In this document: one piece after another, positions 23,089-34,727 of the stretch
Position numbering within the stretch: the first letter of the stretch is position 1
Layout of the letters: each line of letters begins with the position of its first letter
Source: Malus domestica
Lineage: Eukaryota; Streptophyta; Magnoliopsida; Rosales; Rosaceae
NCBI RefSeq assembly: GCF_042453785.1
Contig: NC_091670.1
Coordinates: 37,955,501 to 38,019,500, forward strand
Direction of reading: 5' to 3'
DNA: 64,000 bases
Program-made: the position numbers and the translations under genes
Notes under the pieces: model-generated
Seen by the model: the letters and a program-made list of their open reading frames with translations, nothing else
What the model was told of the DNA's origin: nothing
Databases searched by the model: none

Positions 23089-23486
23089 TGTTGATGCACA
23101 AAATCCGGATGATCTTGGACCAACGTAAATCCGGTCGTGAATCACATAAACACTCAAGAACACAAAGATGTATTGTAGTTCACCCCCAATGTTTGGACTA
23201 CGTCCACACTGATGTTGATTATGTATGTATGTATGGATTACAATAGATCGGCAATGGAGCTCTCTGTGGATGCAGCCCTTGCCATTTTGCTCTCTGTTTG
23301 GCTGAGAGGGTACTGCCCTCTATTGTTGTGAGGATTGAGTGTGAGACTGTTTCCTCCGAATGTGAGGCTTTTCTAATGATGGTGAGGGAGAGTCCATTTT
23401 ATAGGATAAGGGCTCCCTCCCCTTTTACATTTGTCATTAGCTTAGGGATGAGACCCAAAAACGAGGCCCAATATATGGTACCAACA
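23089..23486 (-). repeat. LTR of the 3.2 kb element (5' LTR in element orientation)
   Basis: Partner of 20285-20681. It is followed on the right by the target duplication ATGTT. Confidence 0.85.
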
Positions 23487-23491
23487 ATGTT

Positions 23492-24234
23492 AAACTTCTA
23501 AGTTCTAATTAAGCCAATATAGCGTTCCAAATGATGGGAAATTGGGAACCGTTAGTACTCCAAGTTAGCCAAATGCAACTATAATGCATACATTTATATA
23601 CTGAACAAACGACGTGGTATTTTCAAAAAACGTATGACAGTTCAACCACACAAAAGAGCTATAATATTCAATGTCATTCAGGTTTAAGGGTCGAACCTTA
23701 CAATATGTTTTAGTCCAATAATTTTTCACTCCCTTTTGACAAGAATAAAAAAACTTAAGTGATAGATTCGATAGCCTCCACTCGTGTCTTAACGTCACTG
23801 ATAGTCAATTAAAAACACTGATTGCGACATCACATTGGTAGCCTTTACTCGTATCCTAGCTTGTCTGAGAGCTAAATTTGCCTTAATTATCTGTCTCTTG
23901 CCTTTAGCTTTCCTCAAATTAGTGTCTGCCATTTCAAGAGTTTGTTGAATTTCTTGTGGATCAATGTCTCTATCCTTCTCTGCATCATTTACTAAAAACC
24001 CGTAATCTCATTATTGCGTATTCTAGCAAAACCACTCATCGGAGCCATTGTTGACAATTGATCGTTAAAGCGTATTTTCAAATACCCATACCTACAGCTG
24101 TGGCAATATATATATCCTTCGGCTATATAAAAATATGAAGACTCATCCCACGCCATCACTCATCAATTGGTTGATATTTTTATGTGTTTGTTTGTCACTT
24201 GTATATACGTTGTATTGGTTGTAATCACGTGTCG

Positions 24235-24312
<78 letters not shown>

Positions 24313-25326
24313 CCGAAGGATTCATGGTACCATATTTTTATACAATTTTTTCATATATGATTTTAGGGATCCATTACGTTATGTATTTTAGTGATCTGAA
24401 TAGTTTATCGTTTATATTTTCTCTCAAATATCATGTCTACCAAAATCATGCAAATTTGAAATCATATAACCGTTAGATTAAGAGTTTAGGATTTCTTTGT
24501 AAAACCGTATTCGTTCATTTCCTTCAATACAAAAGAATGTTTTAACGATTTTGAATTTGTCTAATTTTTTGCAATGATGGTTTATGAATGATGTTTTAAA
24601 AGATAAACTTCGAATCGTATTATTAAAATAACATAAAAATTAGAACCCACAAAAATGTGTATAAAAAAATAATGTCACGAATCTGTCCCATATTTTTATT
24701 CTCATCTCATCTTTTAAATTAATGAATATTCGGTCGAATATTGGAATATGCAGAAGGGTTTCTTATTGTCAATAATTTTGCTTTTTTCGGTAGGTTAATT
24801 AATTTGATTGGGACAACAAACAATAGAATGGATGTCTTGATCAACTTTTATTTTTTATAATTTTATACATAGCTCCAATCAGATTAAGTGTTCACACTTG
24901 AAACTTATGTATATGAAAACAAAAATGAACCTCAGAACCTTCCTCGTCCTCATGTTAATTGGTACCTGAACATATTTTTACAAGAGAAAAAGAGGGTGCT
25001 AGTTGTACTTTTGCAACTAATTACAAGTAACAATGGTTCGAAACCTCATGTGAAAGAATTGGGTATGCAAGTTGTGAAAATGGCATGCAAGATTCACACT
25101 CTCAACACGCTTTTTACGTGTGACAAATTTTTAAGTCTAATACGACCATAAAACCAATTGGGAAAGTCATTTATTTCTTCAAATTGAATTGGTCAAACCA
25201 CTATGAAACTTGTGTTCTTCTGTGTTTGCTTTTGCTTGGTGTTTTGGTATTTTCTTTGTGGTTGGTTTGATTATTTGCTCATCATAGTTCATTAATAACA
25301 AAATCCACAAAGGCATTCGTACACCG

Positions 25327-25358
<32 letters not shown>
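23492..25358. other. Spacer with SWEET-unit upstream block and microsatellites, no gene
   Basis: A (TA)n tract (24238-24312) is bracketed by CCTTCGGCTATATA (24117-24130) and its inverse ending at about 24322, possibly the ends of a tiny MITE. About 24720-24860 and 24955-25000 match upstream blocks of SWEET copies 2 and 3 (AATATTGGAATATGCAGAAG, GGGACAACAAAC, CTGAACATATTTTTACA). A second (TA)n lies at 25331-25358. No supported gene. Confidence 0.55.
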
Positions 25359-25362
<4 letters not shown>

Positions 25363-25481
25363 ACATCCCGGTCCAGGTCTACACCACATTATCCGGGCTC
25401 CCACCACATCCCGAGCTCGACTCCGCCGTAGCACGATATTGTTCGCTTTGGGCCCCGACCACGCCCTCACGGTTTTGTTTA

Positions 25482-25578
25482 TGGGAACTCACACGAGAAC
25501 TTCTCAGTGGGTCATCTATCATGGGAATGCTCTCGCGCGAACTCGTTTAATTTCAGAGTTCCTACGTAACCCAAAGTC
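25482..25578 (-). other. 5S rRNA-like segment of the Cassandra LTR
   Basis: On the minus strand this contains the 5S-like motifs GGAACTCTGAAATTAAACGA and GATGACCCACTGAGAAGTTC, corresponding to the internal control region of plant 5S genes (AACTCCGAAGTTAAGC, GGATGGGTGACC). It is diverged and belongs to the mobile element, so it is not annotated as a real 5S gene. Confidence 0.75.
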
Positions 25579-26114
25579 AGTGAGCTCCCAAACAGAGGCG
25601 GAGCCACAATGGGGTCAATGGGGTCGCACGACCCCTTGGAAGCCATGGAAATAACCTTAGAGGTCCCTTGGAGTTGCTGGTTCGACCCCTTGGAGCTATT
25701 GGTGCGACCTCTTGGAGCTGCACACCACTTGTTCGATGGAATGTTTGAAAGAAGAAATAAGGCAGCCTTGCAGGTTGAAGAAGAAGGAGCCCACGCGGGC
25801 CTTTTTTTTTTTAAACAACCTGGGCAAAACGACATCGTTTTGGGCCAGGTCTGAAAAGAAAAAAAAAAGGCAGCTCTCTTCTTCTTTCACAGATCCGACT
25901 CCCCCATTCCAAAACCCTCAATTTTCTTTTGTTTTCTCCTCCTCCAACCCTAAGTTCCAAACTCAGTCCCCCCCCCCCCAAACCCTCAACTCCATCTCCT
26001 CCCTTGATGCCGCCATTGAGGTGCCGCGCTGTGGTGGTGGTGGTGCCGCGCCAGCTCTCTTTATATTTGCTCATTGACATTGTTATTGTGAAATTTCACA
26101 ATTCAAGTAAGTTC

Positions 26115-26540
26115 TAAACCCTATGTATAATGTATGATATATTTAATTTAATTGAAACCTAATTCATATTTATTTTGATTATATTGGTGATTTGATTATA
26201 TTGTGAGTTTTTATTTTCATTATTTTGTATATGTAGAATATATTTAATTTAATTGAAATTCAATTCATATTTATTTTGATTATATTGATGGTTTGTTTAT
26301 ATTGTGAGTTTTTATTTTCATTATTTTGTATATGTAGAATATCTTTAATTTAATTGAAATCCAATTCATATTTATTTTGATTATGTTGATGGTTTGTGTA
26401 TATTGTGAGTTTTTATTTTCATTATTTTGTATATGTAGAATATATTTAATTTAATTGAAATCCAATTCATATTTATTTTGATTATGTTGATGGTTTGTTT
26501 ATATTGTGAGTATTTATTTTAAATATTTTGTATATGTAGA
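26115..26540 (+). repeat. Four tandem units of about 107 bp upstream of the hAT transposase
   Basis: Each unit contains TTTAATTTAATTGAAATCCA, TTCATATTTATTTTGATTAT, GTTTATATTGTGAGTTTTTA and TTTTGTATATGTAGAAT. The last unit ends directly at the transposase start region. The units are nearly identical, suggesting recent amplification. Confidence 0.8.
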
Positions 26541-26546
26541 ATTATT

Positions 26547-28923
26547 ATGGAACGGTTTTTTAAGAGAAAATCATCATCGGGTTCGGGTAGTTCGAATAAT
26601 GTTGAGAGTTCAAATGCTGTTGGTAGTTCAAGAACTCCAAGTTCAAGACAAAGTCAGTTAGATGATGTTTTGGGTAATCTTCAAGCGGATCCTAGATTAA
26701 GAATTCAAATGATAGATTATGATGCTAATATGAGAGATGAGGTCCGAAGATCATATCTACATAAAGGACCTTGTCAACCTAGAGGTCATAATTTCCCAAT
26801 AACTAATATGTCGGGAATTAATCGACACTTCATTCCCCAATGGTTTGATGAGTTTGATTGGTTGGAGTATAGTATATCTAAAGATGCGGCATTTTGTCTA
26901 TATTGCTATCTCTTTAAAACCAATTTTGAACAAGTGGGTAGTGAAGCTTTCACTAGATATGGATTTAAGACTTGGAAGAAAGAGAGAGAAATATTTAAGA
27001 TGCATGTTGGACCGGTTGGGAGTGTTCATAATAAGGCTAGAGAAGCTACTACAAATTTGATGAATCAAGCTACACATATTGAAACAGCAGTGAGCAAACA
27101 CTCCGACCAAGCTCGTAAGGCTTATCGCACATGCTTGAATGCATCAATCAAGTGCACTAAGTTTTTATTGCGACAAGGTCTTGCTTTTCGTGGTCATGAT
27201 GAAAGTGCCACTTCAAGCAATAGGGGAAATTACTTGGAGCTATTGCAATTTTTTGCAGATAATGATGATAAAGTTAGAGAAGTTGTGATGGAAAATGCTC
27301 CGGGGAATCTCAAATTACTAGCTCCTTCCATTCAAAAAGAAATTGTGAATTCATGTGCCCTTGAAACACTTGATGCTATCATGGATGGTCTAAAAGATAG
27401 ATTCTTTTCAATAAGTGGATGAAGCACGTGATGTGTCGGTGAAAGAGCAAATGGCTATGATGTTGCGTTATGTGGATGACAACGGGCATGTAATTGAAAG
27501 ATTTGTGGGTATCCAACATGTTACCGACACTACTTCAAGTTCACTAAAGGATGCTATTAACACATTCTTTTCTCGCAACGGTTTGAGCATTTCCAAGTTA
27601 CGAGGACAAGGTTATGATGGTGCTAGCAATATGAGAGGTGAGTTGAATGACCTTAAAACAAAGATATTGAGAAAACAACATTGTGCATATTATGTTCATT
27701 GCTTTGCACACCAACTTCAACTAGCTCTTATTGCCGTGGCAAAGAAGAATATAGACATTGCCTCTTTTTTTGTAACGGCTAATAGTGTGGTTAATCATGT
27801 TGGAGCATCTTGTAAGCGGCGTGATTTACTTAGACAACAACTTCAAGAAGAGCTTGTGATAGCTTTTGAAAATGATTGTCTTATAACGGGACGAGGCTTA
27901 AATCAAGAAACAAGTCTCAAACGTGCCGGTGACACACGATGAAACTCACACTATGGTACCTTGATTAGCATCATTTCCATGTTTTCATCCGTGGTTCATG
28001 TGCTTCAAATGATTATTGATGATAATCCCAATGAAAGTGCGGGTGAAGCAAATAAGTTAATGAGAGACATACGTACTTTTGAGTTTGTGTTTCACCTTTT
28101 CTTGATGAAAGTCATATTGGGACTCACAAATGATTTGTCACAAGCATTGCAAAGGAAAGATCAAGAAATTGTGAATGCAATGGCTTTAGTGAAATCATGC
28201 AGGGAAAAGCTACATTGGATGAAGAATAATGGGTTCGATGCATTGGTTGATGAAGTATCTTCTTTTTGTGAAAAACAACATATTGATGTTCCTAACATGG
28301 AAGAGGCATTTATACTTCCAGGGAGGTCAAGGCGTAATGCTCCAATAAAGACAAATCGTCATCATTATCGTGTAGAGCTCTTCATTTATGTCATTGATGA
28401 GCAAATTACGGAGTTAGATGATCGCTTTAATGAGGTAAATACTGAGTTGCTTATTTGTTTAGCATGTTTGAGTCCGAAAGATTCATTTGTAGCTTTTGAT
28501 AAACCAAAGTTACTTCGTCTTGCTCAATTTTATCCTCAAGACTTTTCGGATGAAGATCTATTGGCACTTGAAGATCAACTTGAGATTTATATTCATTATG
28601 TGTGTTCCAGTAGTGATTTCTCTCAATTGGAAGGGATTGGTGATCTTGCAAAAAAAATGGTGGAGACAAGGATGCATCAAGTATTCAATTATGTATATTT
28701 GCTCATTACATTGTCTTTAGTTTTACCAGTTGCAACTGCTTCAATGGAGAGAGTATTTTCTGTCATGAATATTGTTAAGGGTCCACTTAGGAACAAAATG
28801 GAAGATCAATGGTTGAGTGATAGCTTGCTTGTTTATATTGAGAGAGATATTTTTGCTTGTATTGAAAATGAAGCTATAATGCTTCGTTTTCAAAATATGA
28901 AACCTCGTCGTGGACAATTATAG
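26547..28923 (+). pseudogene. hAT transposase with TTF-type finger and DUF4371, interrupted
   Basis: Starts MERFFKRKSSSGSGSS. The N-terminal half has the TTF-finger region (RSYLHKGPCQPRGHNFP, AAFCLYCYLFK) and DUF4371 motifs (NRGNYLELLQFF, APGNLKLLAPSIQKEIVNSC). A frame change at about 27415 (after DRFFSI) and a TGA at about 27940 (in the DTRWNSH motif) split it. Between them lie KLRGQGYDGASNMRG and YYVHCFAHQLQLAL. After them come the dimerisation motifs TASMERVFSVMNIVKGPLRN and LSDSLLVYIERDIF, with the stop at 28923. Two visible breaks, otherwise full length. Confidence 0.88.
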
Positions 28924-29601
28924 CTTGTAATATTGTTTCCGTTATGAATTATGAATGAAAGTACTATGATTTCATTTTCAATATGTTTTTCCATCCTAAA
29001 TTTTTATTTGGACTTTTACACTAAGACTCCTTGTGGTAAGATTTCTGGCTCCGCCACTGCTCCCAAAAGGTCTCGTGCTAGGTAGAGATGAGAATATACA
29101 TATAAGGCTTACATGATCCTCACCCCTGGACGATGTGAGATCTTACAATATATGTATCTAAGATTATAAAGAAATCTAAACGGCTTGGAATGCAATACAA
29201 GTTTACAAATAATACATCAGATTCACTCTTAGAATGTATGAAAGATACATTTACCTAATAGACCAGTGTTACACAAGATTTACTTCCCTGATAGATCTCT
29301 GTACATGACCTATTCTTACTAATGTCTCTCAAGGAGAACCCTCACTTTCCAGTTCCAGTTAGCTTCTAAGGAAATGTTTCTCGGACAAAAAGGTAGTAAC
29401 TTAAAGTATAAATTGAACAATATTTTACACCAAAAATAAAAGGATTTGCACACTTAAATGAGAAATTTTTCCTCAAAATCTGATACAGTTCTCTAACTGT
29501 AACATTTTATACACAACGACGTATAGTTAGAAGAAACTGATGACATTTCTCCAAAATAAATTTTGTGCTGAAGGCCATGCATTTCTCCAAAGGAAATTCG
29601 G

Positions 29602-31338
29602 TCACGGATATTCAGCTATCAATGGTTCTTCTTCTTCGTCCGTGTCTTCTTTAGATGAATTGTTGTAGTGGCAGTACAGAATCAACTGTACAAATGCTAA
29701 AAGTGTGCCAATACCATTTGGCATCTGCATCCAAAATTGAAGAAATAAACAAAATGTTATGTAATGCAAGTGTGATGTGGTTGATTGCGAAGGAGATTAA
29801 ACCACGTTTTAGGATGCGATTTGGACCAGGAAATGAGAATGTCGAGTAGGTGCTACAATGAGCAAGATTATATCTGTTGAAATTTTGGATTGAAGGAAAC
29901 ATAGTACTTACGTAGAGAAAAGGGTCCATCTTGAACACTCCGTATGTAGTGAATGAGAAACTCACTAAGAAAGTTGCAAAAGAAAGATTAAATGGCATGA
30001 ACTCAACGCTTTTTGTTTTGATCACCAAATTCTGAAAAAGGTACATGTGAAACCACATCAGTGAGAACAAATTCAACCGTCTAAGAGCAATCTGAGTGAG
30101 GATCATTCAACACAAACTTACAATGACAATCAATGGCGAACCATACATGAAAATTAGTGAAGCAATACTCAAGTATCCGACGAATAATTGCCTTCCATTG
30201 TAGTCGAAACAACTTAAGCTGACAAAGACAATGGATGCAAATATAACAAAAACTGCAATTAACAATGCCAACATCCTTATCTGCGATAAACATTTTAAAG
30301 AACAACACATAGTCAGCAATGCAGAGTTGTAAAAGGCATTTTAATAAGAAGAGACAAGTGATTACCTTAACCGCTCTTTCGGCGTAAGAAATGAAAATGC
30401 TCAAGTAGACTAACTGGAAAACAGTCCCAACTGAATTGACTGTAGCCACCAGTATAATGCCACTCTTCACTATAGGCATTCCATACCAACAACATATCAA
30501 GCAATTCAAAAGGCCATATATGTAAGGCATTCCAGAAAACTGTTCTGTTGACCTGTTTCTGATAATTCTGTTAAATGTTGACCTGCAATTAGAACATCAA
30601 AGATTCAACAATTAGTGGGGAAGTGTACAATCTTGCATATTAATTCTGTGCGGGAAGCGAAGATTTTCATAAATCTCCATTTGTGGCAAAAATCTGTCGA
30701 GCAACTTACATTGGTGACAGATACAATCCAAAGGCAAAGAGATTCCCTGCAGTTGACAGAGATTGGTGTTAGAATGTTTCTTGCACATCTACTCTTATTT
30801 GTGAATGGCTGAAACTTTCCTGGGTGTAGTAATCCATATTTGATTCGTTAAGCTAACTCGTTATATGATTTGGATCGTGAACAGATTTTTATCGGATTAA
30901 GAAAACAAGTCCATATTCTAATAATTACACGGGATTCAGATCAAAATCCGATTCATTGAAAGGTCTACATAAAAGGCATCTTCAACAGCTTGTAAATATA
31001 TCCTGCAATCTGAAACATCTATGTTGTGCATAATATATGAATTTCTATTCAGATTCCAAATATACTAAGCAAAGCCAGACAACATATGAACTTTTCACCT
31101 TAAACTAAGAATTCGATCAAGGTAAAGTTATTGATCCAAAAGAATATAATATAAAGTCATTCAAAAAAGAATTCATAGTTGTGCTTTATGAAACGCAGAA
31201 ACCTGCATCTAACTAAAGCATATAATGGAAGAAGTACAAAGACACAGATTATATGGTGCAGAAACAAAGAAGGTTACCGAGAACGCCGGCGGCATCAGTG
31301 AAAGTTTGATAAACAGAAGACAGTTCAGTTGACAACAT
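29602..31338 (-). CDS. SWEET2-like sugar transporter, copy 2, intact
   Basis: Bidirectional sugar uniporter of the MtN3/saliva family, clade I (SWEET2-like), probably on the tonoplast. Six exons: 31278-31338, 30710-30746, 30366-30582, 30122-30280, 29912-30031 and 29602-29724. They total 717 nt (238 residues), with a 37-nt second exon as is usual for SWEETs. Two MtN3 repeats are visible: STFNRIIRNRSTEQFSGMPY with YGLLNCLICCWYG in the first, and SIASLIFMYGSPLIVI with KSVEFMPFNLSFATFLVSFS in the second. The last exon gives MPNGIGTLLAFVQLILYCHY followed by an acidic tail ending PLIAEYP. A TATA-like ATATAAATAAAAG lies upstream near 31480. Differences from copies 1 and 3 include GSPLIVI for ASPLFII. 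Confidence 0.93.
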
Positions 31339-31339
31339 C

Positions 31340-33170
31340 GATCTATCAATTATCAATACCACCGCTTGTATATATTCAGACTTTGCAAACTAATACAATA
31401 CCAAGAAAGCAGAAGCTCCCCCTCTTCTCTCTGTTTCTATTTTGTAGCTTTGTACATTATGGACCAAAAGGGAGACTTTTATTTATATACTCAAAAGATC
31501 TGGGACCATGTGTTATTTTAGTTACCACTGTTGAGAGTACTATCAATCCGATTTGTGTTGTCCTACGTGTGAAATCTAATGGATACACGTGTTTCACATC
31601 ATTTGACTTGTGTTGTTCACGTGTTAGGCTTGAAAATTCGCTACATGTGAGAGGACATGTTGAGAGTATCAATCTCAAATTGGAAAAATGAGGAACCTTG
31701 CATGTGCAGCGTGCTTATAAACAGTTGGACTATATTTCATATTACCATTTAACTTTACAGTGAAATTTCAACTTTTTTCAACTATCAACCCTTTGAGATT
31801 TTTTAATTCTTTACAAAAAAAATTCTTCAATAGCCAATAGGCCAGCACGCCCAGAACGCCACAACAAAACCATGTAGCCACCAAAACAAGCCTAGTCATA
31901 ACCAATCATCCAACTAATTACAAAAATATAAAGTCCTCTCATTCAATTACATGTTAAACTTGTAAGTTTCTAAGCCAAGATGGAATTTCAAATATGGTAA
32001 AGATTAAAAGTTAGTATTCCAATTTAGAATAATGCAAAGGCCTTATAATAAGAGTACTTGAGCGTTAATCAGTAAGTTAATAAATGAAGCTTCATTATGT
32101 CCAAAAAAATCAGTAAGTTAATAAATTTTGACCACTCATTTGGATCACCCCACGACGTCAACTGATGATTCAAATTTTTAAGTTGCGTTATAAAAAAATT
32201 AGCCAAATCATACATTTAGACTTCTACCTATGATCAAACAAATACAATACTTCCCTCAAATAATAATAAAAATTTCACAAAAACAATCAATTAATGAAAC
32301 GTTTTCAATTGCTATAGGTGTATAAAGCCTTGTAAAAGCTCACTTATTTGTTTAAGGAGAACCAGAAACTTCACGACGTAAAAAAATAACAATTCGAACA
32401 AACGCAAACAAATGATTAGTCGTCAAATTCTACTTCAAACGTTTCGACCATTGGTTCTTTCACTACCCTTTGCTAGAACTTTCATCACTTTCAGGCAGCT
32501 GTTATATATATTCTGAATCTGTGACCCTATCAAATTGAGTACCGGATATAATATTGGAATGTGCACAAGTGCCTTTTTGTGGTCGGGTAAATTGAGTAGG
32601 ACAACAAGAAGCACATGGAATCTTGATCAAATTTTCTTGGCCAGTAGTATCATTAATATATACACCTAATAAAATGTGGCCCCCAAGACCTCCTTCGTCC
32701 TCTCAATAAGTTAGTCAGTCGAGTTAACGTGAGAGAAAAAGACTGCTAAGAAAGTGTCCGACTCATATTATTGATCAAAGTAGGGTCCAAGGGGAACCAA
32801 GTGGTCTAAATATTGATCATGATTCATAATCATTTCAGGACCATTATTTAAGTTCAATGATTGCTTCTCTTTGCCGTCTCCAATAGTTCATTCTCTATGC
32901 AAAAACACAAATGCTAAGAGACACTCTGAACGTGAATTTTTTTTATAGATTTATTGTCATTCTACAATTTAACGTTTTTTTTTTATCAACATTATATAAG
33001 ATTTGTGCTAAAAATACAAAGTGACAGAATTCATACCGAGTCTTATTTTTTAGAGAGTCTCTTTAGCATTTTTCTTGCAAAAATGAATATAGTGTGTGTT
33101 TCAAGTGGTAGTTTCATGCTAGTTCCCTAGTCACGTCCTTATTCTTCTTCCGGTCCTTCTTCCTAGTTCT
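31340..33170. other. Upstream region of SWEET copy 2, no gene
   Basis: Holds the block shared by the SWEET units: TTCTTTCACTACCCTTTGCT near 32455 (also near 44445) and AATATTGGAATGTGCACAAG near 32545 (also near 45190 and 24735). Apart from these and AT-rich filler nothing coding is supported. Confidence 0.55.
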
Positions 33171-33173
33171 TTA

Positions 33174-33658
33174 GACCATCTCCAAAATCTCCAAGGGAGA
33201 TGTTAAATTTTGAACATAACATTTAAATTTTGACATCTTATGTGGCACTTTGACATCTTTTAAAGTTTTGATGTCCAACCTATGTCAAATTAAATTATTA
33301 TTTTATATTTTGTAAAATAAATTATTAAACTAATTAAATTTAATAAATGATATTTAAAGTTTAATCAGTAATCTGTTAACTTTTCTTGATTAAAAAGAAG
33401 AAAAAAGTAGGATAATTGCATCGGTCAACTCAACATTAATTATAATAAATGATTAAACTAAGTAAAAATTAATAAAATACATTTAATAATTAATAATAAT
33501 AAAACATTTGAAGCTGTTGTCAAATTTGACATCAACCTTTTTTGCTACCAATCCATGTCATCGCCACATAGGATTTGGCATTTCGGTTGGAGAATATTAG
33601 TGTGGTCTTTACTGTTATAACTGATATGTACATTTTGACATCTCCTTTGGAGATGCTC
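33174..33658. mobile_element. Tourist-like MITE (PIF/Harbinger type) with TTA duplication
   Basis: Ends GACCATCTCCAAAATCTCC and GGAGATGCTC form imperfect inverted repeats (CATCTCCAAAGGAGATG-like on both sides). TTA flanks both edges (33171-33173 and 33659-33661), as in PIF/Harbinger elements. 485 bp, non-coding. Confidence 0.75.
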
Positions 33659-33661
33659 TTA

Positions 33662-34013
33662 GGGCTGGTTTGGTATTGTTGTGCTTTGAAAAAAAAGCTG
33701 TTGTGAGAATAAGCGGTTGTGAAATAAATTAGCAGAGTGTTTGGTAAACTTTTTTGTAAAAGTGCTTTTGGAAAAAAAAAACAGTCTGATAGTGAGTCTT
33801 TTCATTAAAGAAGTACTTTAGCTCTGTGTGCTTTGAAAAAAAGTCAGTTTTCCAAAGCTGCAAATAGCTGCTTCAGCTTTTCATTTGATTTTAGCTTATT
33901 CTCACAGCAGCTTCCAAAATAAGCCATTTTTTTTAAGTTTACCAAATACATAAAACCCTCACAGCTTTTTTTCATGGGTGTTTTTTTTAAGCACCTCACT
34001 CCCAAACCACCAT
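33662..34013. mobile_element. Second MITE, back-to-back with the first
   Basis: Ends GGGCTGGTTTGGTATTG and inverse CAATACCACTCCCAAACCACCAT-like sequence share TGGTTTGG and GTGCTT. The interior has mirrored AAAGCTG/CAGCTTTT motifs, as in the widespread 'AAGCTGCTTTGG' plant MITEs. TTA lies on both edges (33659-33661 and 34014-34016), the left TTA being shared with the preceding MITE. Confidence 0.65.
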
Positions 34014-34269
34014 TTAGTCTTCTTGTTTATTCTCCTTAAACATGGTTTATTAAGAAACATAGGCACGCGTCGATTCTGTACTCTTCTTCCTTCTTCTCCA
34101 ATTTCATTTTTTGCTTCTTCCTTATTCTTCGGGAATACATAAAAAATTACATTAGTTTTACTTAAAGCTAATGTTTCTTTAGATATATTATTAGATGTAA
34201 TACATGACCAACTTTCCAACTTCATTTGGTTTTTCGTGCTTTATACATGTGTATATATGCGTATATGAC

Positions 34270-34400
34270 CTAACCAAAGCTATGTTCAAAAAGTTTAAAA
34301 TGAAAGAAAGAACTTGAATTTGTAACTTTGCAAATACTCTTAACCAATTGAGTTACCAATTCTTTAATAATTTTAGTGTTTATTGGCAAGTTGTGTTTGA
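34270..34400 (-). repeat. Possible decayed tRNA-derived SINE
   Basis: The minus strand reads GGTAACTCAATTGGTTAAGA (box A-like, as in tRNAs) followed by ACAAATTCAAGTTC (box B-like). No target duplication was found. The remaining stretch 34014-34720 shows nothing coding. Confidence 0.35.
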
Positions 34401-34727
34401 AAATTTTGTTATAATAATTAAGTTTAACTAGTGTTCGAATAGAAAAAGTAAGATGAGATGTTAGCATTGCTTTACATGCTAAACATTTTTTTTTTTTTGT
34501 GAATTTGATTATTGTATTAGAAAAAAATAAAGGATTACAATTAAGAGGGATAAAACTTAGCTCATGTTATAAGGATTGGTCGACCTAGATTATACAATAC
34601 GACCTGGACTATGGCTGTGTTAGAATATGAATTTAAATATTGTATTTTGGTTGGGATTCCTTTCCTGGGAGTTACTAGATTAATTATGGCTAGGGTTGTA
34701 CAACTAAATATATATATAGGGAACTAT

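Larger units (their letters stand above)
20285..23486 (-). mobile_element. Non-autonomous LTR element (3.2 kb) carrying a methionine gamma-lyase piece
   Basis: Two direct repeats of about 397 bp (20285-20681 and 23089-23486) start TG and end CA. The whole is bracketed by the 5-bp duplication ATGTT (20280-20284 and 23487-23491). Next to the right repeat, read on the minus strand, is a primer-site-like TTTGGCGCCGTCTGTGGGAA, close to the tRNA-Asp type. Beside the left repeat is a purine-rich TTGGGGGACTCC-like tract. This sets the orientation as minus. No gag or pol was recognised; the element is structurally whole but depends on others. The LTRs differ at roughly 6% of sites by eye count, suggesting an age of a few million years. 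Confidence 0.88.
25593..29059 (+). mobile_element. hAT DNA transposon (ZMYM1/DUF4371 type), 3.5 kb
   Basis: Termini CAGAGGCGGAGCCA and its inverse TGGCTCCGCCACTG form a clear inverted repeat. CTCCCAAA flanks both sides (25585-25592 and 29060-29067), the 8-bp duplication expected of hAT. The plus strand encodes a TTF-finger/DUF4371/hAT-dimerisation transposase, now interrupted. It landed inside a Cassandra solo LTR and so is the younger of the two. Confidence 0.92.
25359..29147 (-). mobile_element. Solo LTR of a Cassandra-type TRIM, split by a hAT insertion
   Basis: Cassandra is a terminal-repeat retrotransposon in miniature whose LTRs contain a 5S rRNA-like stretch. The two parts, 25359-25592 and 29068-29147, total about 314 bp, a normal Cassandra LTR length. 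They match remembered family motifs on the minus strand: TAAGCCTTATATGTATATTC, GAGTTCGCGCGAGAGCA, CCGTGAGGGCGTGGTCGGGG, and the TG...CA ends. ATATA flanks both outer edges, consistent with a 5-bp duplication, though it lies beside a TA repeat. There is only one LTR, so it is a solo relic. The gap between the parts is exactly the hAT element and its 8-bp duplication. Confidence 0.85.

Noticed and set aside
22077-23123. Functional methionine gamma-lyase gene
   Set aside because: It covers only part of the enzyme and lies between LTRs with a matching target duplication, so it is a captured fragment.
24140-24330. Coding frames with long IYIYIY stretches
   Set aside because: Translation of a TA microsatellite.
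25482-25578. Possible real 5S rRNA gene
   Set aside because: It is diverged, lies inside a Cassandra LTR and lacks normal 5S gene ends.
34300-34360. Possible tRNA gene on the minus strand (TAACTCAATTGGTTAAGA)
   Set aside because: No cloverleaf could be formed by eye and box B is poor; a SINE relic is more likely.
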